A model generated the notes under the pieces. It was not told the origin of the DNA. It searched no databases and saw only the letters and a program-made list of their open reading frames with translations. Made by a program: the position numbers and the translations under genes. Positions 46,603 to 54,705 of a stretch of 64,000 nt of DNA are shown piece after piece (within the stretch, counting starts at the first letter, position 1; the number at the start of each line of letters is the position of its first letter). The DNA is from Bremerella alba. GTDB lineage: Bacteria; Planctomycetota; Planctomycetia; Pirellulales; Pirellulaceae. The stretch lies in assembly GCF_013618625.1 (NCBI RefSeq), contig NZ_JABRWO010000006.1, positions 1-64,000 of the forward strand, in the 5' to 3' direction.

Positions 46603-47748
46603 TTAAGCTTTGGGCCCATCGTAAGTGATTGGGTAGGCGTCTCGCACGACCTTCGTCAACGCTTCGACAAAGAAGTATTCGCCGAACATCACCGACTCGT
46701 CCACGCCCAGGTCTTTCTCAGTATGGTAGACCCCATGCTTGAGGATCCCTTCCCAGCCGATGTCGTTGATGGCCAGGTACTCGGGAGTGACCAACGCGTC
46801 GAGCATCGCCAAGGCAGTTTCTTTATATTGCGCCGCTTTCGCAGAGTCCTTGGTTTGCTTGCTCAAGTCTAACAAACCAGAGGCCGCAATCGCCCCGGCC
46901 GAGGTCTCTTTCTGGGCTCCCCATGGGGCCGGCTGGCTCACGTCGGCGTCGAAGTCCCAGAATGGCACCTTATCTTCCGGCAAGTTAGCGATCCAGAAGT
47001 CGGCGTTTCGCATCGCAACGGCCAAGTACTGCTCGTCTTGCGTCAGTTGGTAACACTTCGAGTACCCATACAGCGACCACGCCAAACCGCGGGCCCAGCT
47101 GCTGTCGCCACGCAGGCCTTGGTGGGTGGTTTGCTCCAGGAACTCCCCTGTTTCCAGATCGAACATTCCTTCGTGGGCGGTCGAGCCATTTTCCCGGACG
47201 ATCGTATCGCGGGTAGTTTGGCAGTGATTCACGGCCCGTCGCATCAGTTCCTGGTCGCCTGATTCGATTGCCGCATAGAAGATGATCGGCACGTTCATCA
47301 TGATGTCGATGAACAGCGAATCGTCCGAAACGAAGCTTCGCAGGTACTGACCCTTATCCTTGAAACGCATCGCCAAGGTGCGGCCAGCTTGAATCAGCAC
47401 GTCATGCAGATGCTTGTCGCCGGTCAGCTGGTACCACGGCAGGTAGGTGCTGAGAAAAATGAAGCCCAGATCGTGGACGTCGCGGTCGTGCTGGCGGTGC
47501 TCTAGCTGCTTCGAGTAGTGCTCGGCCTTCTCGCGCCAGCCAGCGTCGCCGGTTCGCAAGTGAAACTGCCACATCATCCCGGCGTAGAAACCGGCACACC
47601 AGTCGGTCCATAACTCTTTGTCATGCCGCCACTTACCACCCTCGGTGTAAATGGGGAAATAGTCCGGGTGCTGCTCGGTGGTCGCGGCGACCTGCTTCTC
47701 GGCGAACTGAAGGGCTTGGGTATACTGCTCGGTGCGCGGGTCACTCAT
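46603..47748 (-). CDS. Glycoside hydrolase family 88 / unsaturated glucuronyl hydrolase-like
   Basis: 381 residues, (alpha/alpha)6-barrel family that hydrates and opens unsaturated uronic acids at the ends of lyase-generated oligosaccharides. Residues matching the catalytic aspartates are Asp93 (VHDLGFIF) and Asp148 ([11 protein letters not shown]). Other landmarks: [74 protein letters not shown]. No signal peptide, so it acts in the cytoplasm on imported disaccharides. With the sulfatase and beta-helix protein elsewhere in the window it fits degradation of pectin- or glycosaminoglycan-like polymers. Confidence 0.93.
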   Translation of the reverse strand: MSDPRTEQYTQALQFAEKQVAATTEQHPDYFPIYTEGGKWRHDKELWTDWCAGFYAGMMWQFHLRTGDAGWREKAEHYSKQLEHRQHDRDVHDLGFIFLSTYLPWYQLTGDKHLHDVLIQAGRTLAMRFKDKGQYLRSFVSDDSLFIDIMMNVPIIFYAAIESGDQELMRRAVNHCQTTRDTIVRENGSTAHEGMFDLETGEFLEQTTHQGLRGDSSWARGLAWSLYGYSKCYQLTQDEQYLAVAMRNADFWIANLPEDKVPFWDFDADVSQPAPWGAQKETSAGAIAASGLLDLSKQTKDSAKAAQYKETALAMLDALVTPEYLAINDIGWEGILKHGVYHTEKDLGVDESVMFGEYFFVEALTKVVRDAYPITYDGPKA

Positions 47749-47810
47749 GATCGTGCGAAACTCTTACAGGGAAACGGGATAGGGGCGTAAAGTCGCGTAC
47801 GGATATCGTC

Positions 47811-47816
47811 TATAAT
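47811..47816 (+). promoter_or_regulatory. Candidate -10 element before trmL
   Basis: A perfect TATAAT 76 bases ahead of the trmL ATG, with no good -35 at 16-18 bases. A weak single-element prediction. Confidence 0.3.
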
Positions 47817-47891
47817 GCGATCGTGAGGCTCATACTAGCCCTTGATCCTCTGCCCGAAAAGCGACCTGCTGCAGGAACCCGGAAAATTTCG

Positions 47892-48395
47892 ATGTACGAC
47901 CCAGTCTTTCATATTGTGCTGCTCGCCCCTGAGATCCCTCCCAACACCGGCAACATCGGGCGAATGTGCGTCGCCACCGGCAGCAAACTGTGGCTGGTCG
48001 AACCACTCGGCTTTCAGGTTGACGACGCCGCGCTGCGCCGCGCCGGTATGGACTATTGGCAGCACCTCAACTGGGAGATCGTCCCCGATTGGGCGGCCTT
48101 GGAAGATCGTCTTAAATCCAATCGTAAATGGTACTTAACCAAGACCGCCCCACGCAGCTACGCCAACGTCAGTTACGAAAAAGGAGACGCGTTGGTCTTC
48201 GGCTGCGAGTCAAAAGGCCTACCGCGCCAGCTGGTCGAGGCGAACGATCAGACGGCCATTTCGGTCCCCATGCGAACCGACGTCCGCAGCCTGAACCTGG
48301 CCTCGACAGCGGCGGCCGTCACCTACGAAGCCGTCCGCCAGCTGACCGTTTCCGGCGAATATTCTTTACCAATCGGCGAATCCCCGATTGGGTAA
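47892..48395 (+). CDS. trmL: tRNA (cytidine/uridine-2'-O-)-methyltransferase TrmL
   Basis: 167 residues, the compact SPOUT methyltransferase of the TrmL/YibK family that methylates the 2'-O of the wobble nucleotide 34 of leucine tRNAs. The SPOUT motifs are PEIPPNTGNIGRM at the start, FGCESKGLP (about 105-113) and SLNLASTAAAVTYE (about 135-148), which form the knotted SAM-binding site. The ATG at 47892, preceded by GGAAAAT, is preferred over an upstream in-frame start at 47823, which adds a basic leader not conserved in the family. Confidence 0.93.
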   Translation: MYDPVFHIVLLAPEIPPNTGNIGRMCVATGSKLWLVEPLGFQVDDAALRRAGMDYWQHLNWEIVPDWAALEDRLKSNRKWYLTKTAPRSYANVSYEKGDALVFGCESKGLPRQLVEANDQTAISVPMRTDVRSLNLASTAAAVTYEAVRQLTVSGEYSLPIGESPIG

Positions 48396-48709
48396 AGCAA
48401 ACCTGAATCGCCAACCAAGCCACCCCAACCCAAGTTGCCACAAATGGGTGGCCCAGAGATTTATCTCTGGGTGGCCGAAGGTCACAAGCGGCTAATGAGT
48501 TGAGTTGGTACCGGTGGAACGTTTCTATTTTCTGCAAACCTGATGCATTAGCCGCTTGTCGGCTACGCCGACCCAGAGATAAAACTCTGGGCCACCCCTC
48601 CATTTACGCCAACATCCCTGGCGGATTGATCTTCCCTGATAGCTGGCTTTTTCTCACAATAGCCGCTCGATTGAAAAGACCCATCGGCCACGCATCGCAG
48701 GGAGGCGAA
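48396..48709. other. Intergenic region carrying MITE-like element copy 2
   Basis: 314 bases between trmL and the acyltransferase gene, almost half occupied by the repeat at 48446-48597. No protein gene is seen; an open frame starting at 48500 runs through the repeat and belongs to the downstream gene's upstream extension. Confidence 0.5.
48446..48597. repeat. MITE-like structured element, copy 2
   Basis: 152 bp, homologous along its length to the element at 43197-43349. The terminal inverted repeats match at 26 of 27 positions, beginning GGGTGGCCCAGAG. The inner pair ACAAGCGGCTAATG/CATTAGCCGCTTGT is perfect (14 bp), and an 18-base conserved loop segment starts AACGTTTCTATTTT. The hairpins near the ends, GGCC-GAA-GGTC and CGGC-TAC-GCCG, differ in sequence from copy 1 but keep pairing. 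Confidence 0.8.
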
Positions 48710-49678
48710 ATGAGGCCCAAGCTTGTTGTTGATTATGTTGTGTATCTCATCGTTCGCCTGTTTATCTGCACGGTTCAGGCAACGCCCCTTTCGGTATGCG
48801 CCCAGGTTTCAAGTTTTCTGGCCTGGCTGGCCAACGACGTCTTAAAGATCCGCGGCAAGCTGGTCGACTCGAACCTGAAGCACGCCTTCCCCGATCTTTC
48901 GCCCTCGCAGCGAAAAAAACTGGCCCGCCGCAACTGGTACCACCTTTGCCTGATGGTGTGCGAAATCGCCCACGCGCCGCGCAAGTTGCACGACACCAAC
49001 TGGCACAAGCACATCAAAATGAAGGACATCCACATCCAGATCGAGCAGGCGCTCGGCCGCCGACCGGTGGTAGTGCTGCTTGGGCACTTCGGCAACTTCG
49101 AGGTGATGGGCTACTGCACCGGCATGCTCGGCTTCCCCACGTACACAGTGGCCCGGCCGCTGGATAATCCGTTTCTGCATAGGTGGCTGGAAGAGTTCCG
49201 CAGCGCCACCGGTCAGATCATCCTCCCCAAACAAGGCAGCGCCCCCTACATCGAACAAGTGCTCGACCAAAACGGAACGCTGGCCCTGCTGTGCGATCAA
49301 AACGCCGGCCGCAAAGGATGCTGGGTCGAATTCATGAACCGCCCTGCCTCGTACCACAAAGCAATCAGCGTCTTCTCGATGGCTAGCGGCGCCCCACTGG
49401 TGTTCCTCTACATGCGCCGCACCGGCGGCCCCATGCAATTTGAGTTCGGCGTCGAAGGCATCTACGACCCCGCCACCGCCGACGAGCAAAAAGGGGTGAA
49501 AGAAGTCACCCAGTGGTACAACGAAATGCTAGAACGAGTCGTCCGCCGCGACCCAGAACAATACTGGTGGGTGCACAACCGCTGGAAAGACGACCGCCCG
49601 GCTAAGAAGCGAGAGAAGGAAAAACAGCGATTGGCCGCCGAGCGGAAAGAAGCCGCAAAACTGGCCCAAGCTGCTTAG
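48710..49678 (+). CDS. Lysophospholipid/lipid A acyltransferase, HtrB/LpxL-like
   Basis: 322 residues. An N-terminal hydrophobic segment (about 8-40) is followed by the family acyltransferase core. The catalytic signature is LLGHFGNFEVMG with His126 and Glu131 (H-x4-D/E), then ARPLDNPFLHRWLEEFR, LPKQGSAPYIEQVLDQNGTLALLCDQNAG and WVHNRWKDDRP. LpxL/LpxM proteins transfer acyl chains to lipid A precursors, but planctomycete members could also act on other lipids. A Lys/Glu/Ala-rich coiled tail ends the protein. GGAGGCGAA six bases ahead supports the ATG at 48710. The repeat at 48446 ends 113 bp upstream. Confidence 0.9.
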   Translation: MRPKLVVDYVVYLIVRLFICTVQATPLSVCAQVSSFLAWLANDVLKIRGKLVDSNLKHAFPDLSPSQRKKLARRNWYHLCLMVCEIAHAPRKLHDTNWHKHIKMKDIHIQIEQALGRRPVVVLLGHFGNFEVMGYCTGMLGFPTYTVARPLDNPFLHRWLEEFRSATGQIILPKQGSAPYIEQVLDQNGTLALLCDQNAGRKGCWVEFMNRPASYHKAISVFSMASGAPLVFLYMRRTGGPMQFEFGVEGIYDPATADEQKGVKEVTQWYNEMLERVVRRDPEQYWWVHNRWKDDRPAKKREKEKQRLAAERKEAAKLAQAA

Positions 49679-49764
49679 GGATTACTTGCATATCTCCGTG
49701 TGCCCCTGGCCTCTGACCAGTGTTTCGGGATCGGCATAAAGTTCGCCAGCGGGTACCCACTTCA

Positions 49765-49783
49765 CACTGGCGAGACGCCAGTG
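49765..49783. repeat. Small REP-like hairpin
   Basis: CACTGGCG-AGA-CGCCAGTG, a perfect 8-bp stem, between the acyltransferase stop and the DJ-1 gene. Confidence 0.5.
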
Positions 49784-49871
49784 GCACACAGAAGCCTGTA
49801 CCTTCGACAGTCCGCCCCAGCCGCCGAACGCTAATAACTAGATGCTCGGCAACCGCAGTAAGTGGCGCAAC

Positions 49872-49898
49872 AAAAAAGGCAGGCCCCAGGGCCTGCCT
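49872..49898 (-). terminator. Rho-independent terminator of the DJ-1/PfpI gene
   Basis: A 10-bp perfect stem, AGGCAGGCCC-CA-GGGCCTGCCT (49877-49898), followed on the minus strand by a run of T (49872-49877), 34 bases past the stop of the gene at 49933. A textbook intrinsic terminator. Confidence 0.85.
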
Positions 49899-49932
49899 CA
49901 ATCTTCTAATCATTCAATTCTCGATCGCACAC

Positions 49933-50496
49933 CTAAACCGTTTGCTCGGCATGCTTCCCCTCGGCGAACTCTTCAATTGCCTTGGCACAAAAGGCTGGCA
50001 AATCATCGGGATTTCGGCTGGTGACCAGGCCTTCGTCGCAGACGCATTGCTCGTCTACCCAGTTCGCTCCCGCGTTTTTCAGGTCGGTTTTCAGGCTTGG
50101 CCAGGAAGTAACCTGGCGACCTTTAACCACGCCAGCTTCGATCAGCGTCCATGGGCCGTGGCAGATGGCGGCGACAGGCTTATGCTGTTTGAAAAAGTCG
50201 CGGATGAAGCTGACCGACGTCTCGCACGTGCGGAGGGTATCTGGGTTGGCGACGCCGCCAGGCAGGACGAGTCCGTCGAAATCTTCGGCTGATACTTTTT
50301 CGACATTTAGATCGACCTCGAACTGGTCTGCCTTCTCGTCGTGGTTCATTCCCTGGATCTTGCCGTCTTTGGGGGATACCAGCACGACCTGGGCTCCGGC
50401 CGCTTTGATCGCGTCCCACGGTTGGGTCAGTTCGACCTGCTCGAAGCCATCGGTGGCGAGAAATGCAATTCGTTTACCGTTTAGTTGATTCGACAT
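49933..50496 (-). CDS. DJ-1/PfpI family protein
   Basis: 187 residues with the class-I glutamine amidotransferase-like fold. The nucleophile elbow AICHGP holds Cys112 and His113, and Glu19 (DGFEQVEL) is the conserved nearby acid. The family includes intracellular proteases, glyoxalase III/deglycase-like enzymes and stress proteins (PfpI, YhbO). Most similar by eye to the PfpI/YhbO subgroup (LPGGVANPDTLR; KPVAAICHGPWTLIEAGVVKGRQVTSWPSLKTDLKNAGANWVDE). Monocistronic, ending at the terminator 49872-49898. Confidence 0.92.
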   Translation of the reverse strand: MSNQLNGKRIAFLATDGFEQVELTQPWDAIKAAGAQVVLVSPKDGKIQGMNHDEKADQFEVDLNVEKVSAEDFDGLVLPGGVANPDTLRTCETSVSFIRDFFKQHKPVAAICHGPWTLIEAGVVKGRQVTSWPSLKTDLKNAGANWVDEQCVCDEGLVTSRNPDDLPAFCAKAIEEFAEGKHAEQTV

Positions 50497-50837
50497 CTCT
50501 TTTCCTCTTTCTAGCTCAGTGTCTGATGAGGCCTATCGCGGGCGTTCTGCGTGTGGCGATGGCGTACAGCGCTCAGCACGGTCGCCAACCAACCAGGCCT
50601 TATCCTAAAAGCAAATAGAATGGCTGAAATTCGCGTCCCAGCCGGGCTTGGTTGCTATCGTTGCAGATTGCGCGCCAATAGTGCCACCAAAAGAATGCCT
50701 GCGGTCGAGTGGCACTGGCGACCGTTAAGACCTTTATGTGCCTTTGGCCAGTGCAATGTGGTCTCCATCACGAACCGCTTGAGTCTTGAACACCCGAGCG
50801 ATGAAACCGTGCCGGATCTGGTTTGGTGATTCGGGGG
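50497..50837. other. Intergenic region, no gene recognised
   Basis: 341 bases between two minus-strand genes. The open frames crossing it (for example plus 50551-50829) have no family resemblance. No hairpin or repeat stands out. Confidence 0.45.
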
Positions 50838-51854
50838 TTACTTCGTCCCGGCTCCAACTCGGACCAACTTCATGATCCGCCCTGCCACGTTCCAATCTTG
50901 CACGTACAGATTCCCCTCGGCGTCCCAAAACGAACCGTGCGTTCCGCTGAATACGCCTTCAATCCATTGGTCTTGGGGAACGTTGTAGTTCTTCCCTTTG
51001 GCCAGGCTGGGGTTGTTGCCGAGGACGGCGATGATGGTGTTGGTTTTGTCGAGGATCACCAGTCGCCCGTGTAGGTCTGGCACCGAGACAAAGTCTCCTT
51101 GGATGGCTACCGAGGTCGGCATGCCGAGGCCGGTGGTGACCTCTTCGATGAACTCGCCATCCAAGCTGTAGTGCAGCAGGCGGCCTTTGGGTTGGTGGTT
51201 TCGATCGCAGATCAACAAACGGTTCGGCTCGTAGCGCGTGTCGAGCGTCATGCCGTGGGCCGTGTTGAACTGTTTCAGGCCGTTCCCTTTTTCGCCAAAG
51301 TGCATCAGGTATTTTCCGGCGGCATCGTACTTGAAGATGTGATTGCTGGCGTACCCGTTAGACAGGTAGATATCGCCGTTGGCAGCGACGGTGATGGCCG
51401 TGGGGTTGAACTTGATTTTGCCCAGCCCGGCTTCTTCCGGCAGTTTCAAACGCAAGACAATCTCGCCGGTCTGGGCGTTGAACTTGATCCCTTCGGCGTC
51501 GTTATTTCGGGCCCCGTAAATGTACTGGGTGCCGTCCTCGTCGCGGATCTCCATGTCGTGAATGTTGGAGTAGTCCTTGCCCAGGTAGCTTTGAATTACC
51601 CTGCCGTCCGGCGAGAAAACGAAGACGCCGGCTTTGGCACTGGTGTAAATGTTGCCGGCCTGATCGATGACCACCGAACCATGCGTCGGGCCAATCGCGG
51701 AGTTGCCATCGGGACGCAGGCCCCAGCCTGGGACGGTGTCGAAGGTCATCTGCCCGCTGCCCATACGAACCGGCTGCGGACCGTCGTCGGCCATCAACGA
51801 GATAGCAGTGCCCAGCGAGACGACCATGGCGAGAAAGAGCGAAAAAAGACGCAT
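50838..51854 (-). CDS. Exported NHL-repeat beta-propeller protein
   Basis: 338 residues with a signal peptide (about 1-21). About six repeats of the NHL/6-bladed beta-propeller type are visible: GSVVIDQAGNIYTSAKAGVFVFSPDGRVI, PTAITVAANGDIYLSNGYASNHIFKYDAAGKYLMHFG, HGMTLDTRYEPNRLLICDRNHQPKGRLLHYSLDGEF and the final SFWDAEGNLYVQDWNVAGRIMKL. Such propellers bind ligands or act as peptidylglycine-lyase-like enzymes. Nothing indicates a substrate here. It lacks an obvious operon partner. Confidence 0.88.
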   Translation of the reverse strand: MRLFSLFLAMVVSLGTAISLMADDGPQPVRMGSGQMTFDTVPGWGLRPDGNSAIGPTHGSVVIDQAGNIYTSAKAGVFVFSPDGRVIQSYLGKDYSNIHDMEIRDEDGTQYIYGARNNDAEGIKFNAQTGEIVLRLKLPEEAGLGKIKFNPTAITVAANGDIYLSNGYASNHIFKYDAAGKYLMHFGEKGNGLKQFNTAHGMTLDTRYEPNRLLICDRNHQPKGRLLHYSLDGEFIEEVTTGLGMPTSVAIQGDFVSVPDLHGRLVILDKTNTIIAVLGNNPSLAKGKNYNVPQDQWIEGVFSGTHGSFWDAEGNLYVQDWNVAGRIMKLVRVGAGTK

Positions 51855-52257
51855 GACGAGTGCTCCGAGGTGACTTCTACAGATGTGGTTGGCGGGAATG
51901 TAGCGTAGGCCAGCACAAAGCTCGAAGCAAGTCTCGACCGGTAAGGCCCCACGCGGGCGCGGGTCGGACGCCTGAAACTGCTTAATAACCCACGCCCGCG
52001 CGAATCTTAAAAAATTTTCATTTCAGCACTGTACATATGCTACACCAGGCTGATATATCTAAAGCATGCCCAGGGGACGCTTCCCCGGCACCGTGCCTAT
52101 TTTCTTTGTAGGCATACGAAAACAGTACCCCGTTTCGCTGCTAAACAAGCAGCAAACCGTAGGGCCCGCGTGTCGCGGGTCGCGAAGTGGGTACCCGGAA
52201 TCCGACCCGCGTTCGCGCGGGGCCCTACTAAACCCAACACCATATAAGAGCACCGTT
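51855..52257. other. Intergenic region with GC-rich palindromic repeats
   Basis: 403 bases. A 5' half of a GC-rich repeat (about 51940-52003: GGCCCCACGCGGGCGCGGGT ... ACCCACGCCCGCGCG) is followed by a complete palindrome at 52159-52228. No RNA gene or promoter can be supported; a frame starting at 52066 continues into the next gene but lies across the palindrome and is therefore not used. Confidence 0.45.
52159..52228. repeat. GC-rich imperfect palindrome
   Basis: GTAGGGCCCGCGTGTCGCGG at the left mirrors CCGCGTTCGCGCGGGGCCCTAC at the right, with a 20-base centre. A related half lies at 51940-52003. Confidence 0.6.
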
Positions 52258-53184
52258 ATGTCCCATCACCACGAAAAACCTGAAAAACACGAACCGGGCG
52301 CCTCCGCGCACGGTTCGCAGGTTGCCGTGATCGATGGCAACCGACTGCTATGCCCCTGCTGCGGAGAAGTCCTGGCGATCCTGGCCGATGAGCCTCCTGA
52401 GGAGCCAGTCGATAACGAATCAGTCAATAACGAACCGGCCCAAGAAGAGCCAGCCGACGAGCCACCATGGCAACCGACCGAGTCGAAACACTTCGTCCTA
52501 CCGCAACCGGACCTCTCATCCCCCTGGGATGAAATCGCTCGTCGGCAAGACGCCCTTAAAGAAGCCGCCTGGGAGGCCTACAACCAGTCCGAAAAGGCCA
52601 AGCAGGAAGCACTTTACGCCCAATATCTAGAGTCTGACGACCCCGGCTTCCTAGCCGATTATCTGACCGTGCCGATCGATCCTGAGATCGACGCCTACGA
52701 GATCCCGGCCGAAGATCCGCCCCCGCTGCCGAGTCGAAAAAAGACGAAGCCAGCGCGGACGGTTACCCGACCACCACGCGAGCAAAACACAGAGACCTGG
52801 CGCCAGCGGAAACTCCGTTGGCGAACGCATCTGTTCGAAGAACCGCGCACGCGCGATCGAGATCGCTTCTTAGCGTGGACCTTTTACCACACGAAGATGT
52901 TCAATCTGCAACTGCAGGAAGAGATCCGTTTAAAGCAGGCGAAGATCGAAGGCCTGCGCTTCGAGCATGGCGTCGCGGAAGTGCCCCCTTCGTACGAAGA
53001 ACACTTGCCTAGCGATAACCTGCCAAAGGCACGACCTCACGTTGCAGTCCAGGAGTTCGACCTTCTGTACTGGATCGAACAGGTAAGCCGGTCAGAAGAA
53101 AGCCACGCCCACAAAGACGTGAGCATGGCACCCGCCAATGTTAAACCGAACCAGTATCTAGCCAAAGAACGCGGCCCACCCTGA
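52258..53184 (+). CDS. Hypothetical CPCC-containing protein
   Basis: 308 residues, hydrophilic and acidic, no signal peptide. I do not recognise a family. Near the N-terminus RLLCPCCGEVLAIL (about 30-43) looks like half of a zinc ribbon, with only one CxxC-type knuckle. A Pro/Glu-rich low-complexity stretch (about 45-80) and a long charged helical C-terminal half (EEIRLKQAKIEGLR, WRQRKLRWRTH) follow. The ATG at 52258 starts the plausible protein; the frame extends upstream to 52066 through a GC-rich palindrome and is not used. It may be taxon-restricted and is a candidate for a new protein family. Confidence 0.65.
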   Translation: MSHHHEKPEKHEPGASAHGSQVAVIDGNRLLCPCCGEVLAILADEPPEEPVDNESVNNEPAQEEPADEPPWQPTESKHFVLPQPDLSSPWDEIARRQDALKEAAWEAYNQSEKAKQEALYAQYLESDDPGFLADYLTVPIDPEIDAYEIPAEDPPPLPSRKKTKPARTVTRPPREQNTETWRQRKLRWRTHLFEEPRTRDRDRFLAWTFYHTKMFNLQLQEEIRLKQAKIEGLRFEHGVAEVPPSYEEHLPSDNLPKARPHVAVQEFDLLYWIEQVSRSEESHAHKDVSMAPANVKPNQYLAKERGPP

Positions 53185-53196
53185 CTTAACCTCCGG

Positions 53197-53310
53197 TAGG
53201 GTGCGAGCAGAGACGCGAAGCGGAACGTATCGCACCGAATGCGGTCTCCATCAAATGGCAACGCGACAACGTTGTGCAAGGTGCGATTCGCTGCGCTGCT
53301 CAGCACCCTA
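53197..53310. repeat. Inverted repeat, GGTGCGA/TCGCACC type
   Basis: TAGGGTGCGAGCAG at the left mirrors CTGCTCAGCACCCTA at the right end; each arm also contains its own GCGAAGCGG/TCGCACC-like palindrome. This resembles REP-type repeats spread through planctomycete genomes. Confidence 0.6.
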
Positions 53311-53335
53311 CATCAAAACAGGGTTCTCATCTCTT

Positions 53336-53362
53336 GTCCCCTCTCCCTCGAAGGGAGAGGGG
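53336..53362. repeat. CCCTCTCCCT hairpin repeat
   Basis: A near-perfect stem CCCCTCTCCCT-CGA-AGGGAGAGGGG. Same family as 45295-45321, sharing 22 identical bases. Confidence 0.65.
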
Positions 53363-53452
53363 TTCCTGAACAAAATTTAACAAAGACCACAAGAACACGT
53401 TCCGAATCGTTCGGGAACGTCGTTCGCGCATGCGCTGCCAACAAGCCGGATG

Positions 53453-53496
53453 CCCCCTCACCCTAACCCTCTCTGTGCGGGTAAGGGGGCGAAGGG
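53453..53496. repeat. Inverted member of the CCCTCTCC repeat family
   Basis: CCCCCTCACCCTAACCCTCTC then GTAAGGGGGCGAAGGG: the reverse-orientation relative of the element at 34020-34064. Confidence 0.45.
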
Positions 53497-53706
53497 ACCG
53501 GAGCGCGTATGGCAACCCGTGAGCGTTGTTCGTGATGCGACTGGCTGTGTTGTTGGGCAGGCTACAATGATTGAGCCGGGGGCTGAGCCGATGTGGTTGC
53601 GTTCATTTCCACATTGATTCCCCTGCATGCAGTCGTTATTGTTTCGCCTCATCAATGAGAACAGGCGGGCAGCCGTGGCGAACAGCTTTCAGGGGACGTG
53701 CTAGCG

Positions 53707-54684
53707 ATGGGCGAGGATCCAATAATTTCCGTGGTGGTGCCGCTGCCGGACGACCGGGGGCATGTGCTCGACTGTTTGACTGGTTTCACTCAGCAAACGC
53801 TGGAAGTGCCTTTCGAGGTGATCGTGCCGACCGAGGCGGCTTCGTCCAGCGAGGTTGCCTGGCTGGTCGATCGCTTTCCCCAAGTACGGTGGATTCATCG
53901 GCCCGGGCTGAAAGTGAACGCCTTGTATAATGTCGGCGCGGCTGCCGCACGGGGCGAATATCTTTACATTTCGGAATCGCACTGCGTGCCGCGTAGCGAT
54001 TGCCTGCAGCAGATTTTCGACTTCGTCCAGCAATCGGGGCTGCCGGCGGCGTGTAGCGCCAGCGACGGCATCAATGCCAACTACGTGGCCGAAGGTGAGC
54101 AGCGGATTTTTGAAGAAGACTTTCATCGTTGGATGGAAGCTAAAAAGTGCAAGATCGCAATCCGAGGCACGCTGATCGAGCGTGCTTTGTGGGAACAGGT
54201 CGGCGGGTTTCAGGCCGAGTTCGGACACTTCTCAGAGATGCTCATCGGTTGCCGATTGGAAGCTGTGGGCGCTCGGTTTGGCTTCGCGGCGAATTCGTAC
54301 GTTTCGCACGGCAACCAGGTCTGTTTGAAATCGCTTTCCGAGGAGTTGATCGAGTACGGCGAAGACGAGTGCCGCTCTTGCCACCTCACACCGGCAGAAA
54401 TGCGAATCGCCGATACCAAAGAATGGGCGGACCGAGAGTTGCTGAAACGGCAATCGCTGTGGCTCCGCTTTCGGCAGGCCAAAGAAGCGGTTCGCCAATG
54501 GGCTCGGGCTGTTGCCATCCAAACCCTTCCGCTACCGGCGGAGTGGCGGTTTCAAGTGTTTCGCCGATACTGGCAATCGGCGATCCGCCAAGGCCGGCTG
54601 CGGTATTTGGCATCGATGACGACGTTCGACGCAACGAGTGAAGAGATCGCTAAGCCGAGCGATGCTTATCGAAAAGCGGCTTAG
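53707..54684 (+). CDS. Family 2 glycosyltransferase
   Basis: 325 residues, GT-A fold. The N-terminal PIISVVVPLPDDRGHVLDCLTGFTQQTL segment is the GT2 nucleotide-binding start. NVGAAAARGEYLYISESHCVP (about 74-94) places an S-x-S/H in the position of the DxD metal motif, so the divalent-metal site is atypical. FGHFSEMLIGCRLEAVG (about 175-190) carries the acceptor-side acidic residue. No membrane segment. Probably transfers a sugar in polysaccharide or glycoprotein synthesis, specificity unknown. The ATG at 53707 is used; a GTG at 53698 follows AGGGGA too closely. Confidence 0.88.
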   Translation: MGEDPIISVVVPLPDDRGHVLDCLTGFTQQTLEVPFEVIVPTEAASSSEVAWLVDRFPQVRWIHRPGLKVNALYNVGAAAARGEYLYISESHCVPRSDCLQQIFDFVQQSGLPAACSASDGINANYVAEGEQRIFEEDFHRWMEAKKCKIAIRGTLIERALWEQVGGFQAEFGHFSEMLIGCRLEAVGARFGFAANSYVSHGNQVCLKSLSEELIEYGEDECRSCHLTPAEMRIADTKEWADRELLKRQSLWLRFRQAKEAVRQWARAVAIQTLPLPAEWRFQVFRRYWQSAIRQGRLRYLASMTTFDATSEEIAKPSDAYRKAA

Positions 54685-54705
54685 CAAGACGAATCATCGT
54701 TGATC

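Larger units (their letters stand above)
53185..53706. other. Repeat-rich intergenic region
   Basis: 522 bases without a supported gene. It carries the inverted repeat at 53197-53310, the hairpin repeat at 53336-53362 and its inverted relative at 53453-53496. A plus-strand frame at 53571-53930 overlaps the glycosyltransferase and is a shadow. Confidence 0.5.

Noticed and set aside
48500-48709. N-terminal extension of the acyltransferase gene through repeat copy 2
   Set aside because: It crosses the inverted-repeat element; the ATG at 48710 has GGAGGCGAA upstream and begins the conserved region.
52066-52257. N-terminal extension of the hypothetical gene
   Set aside because: It reads through a GC-rich palindrome and lacks any similarity; the ATG at 52258 is more plausible.
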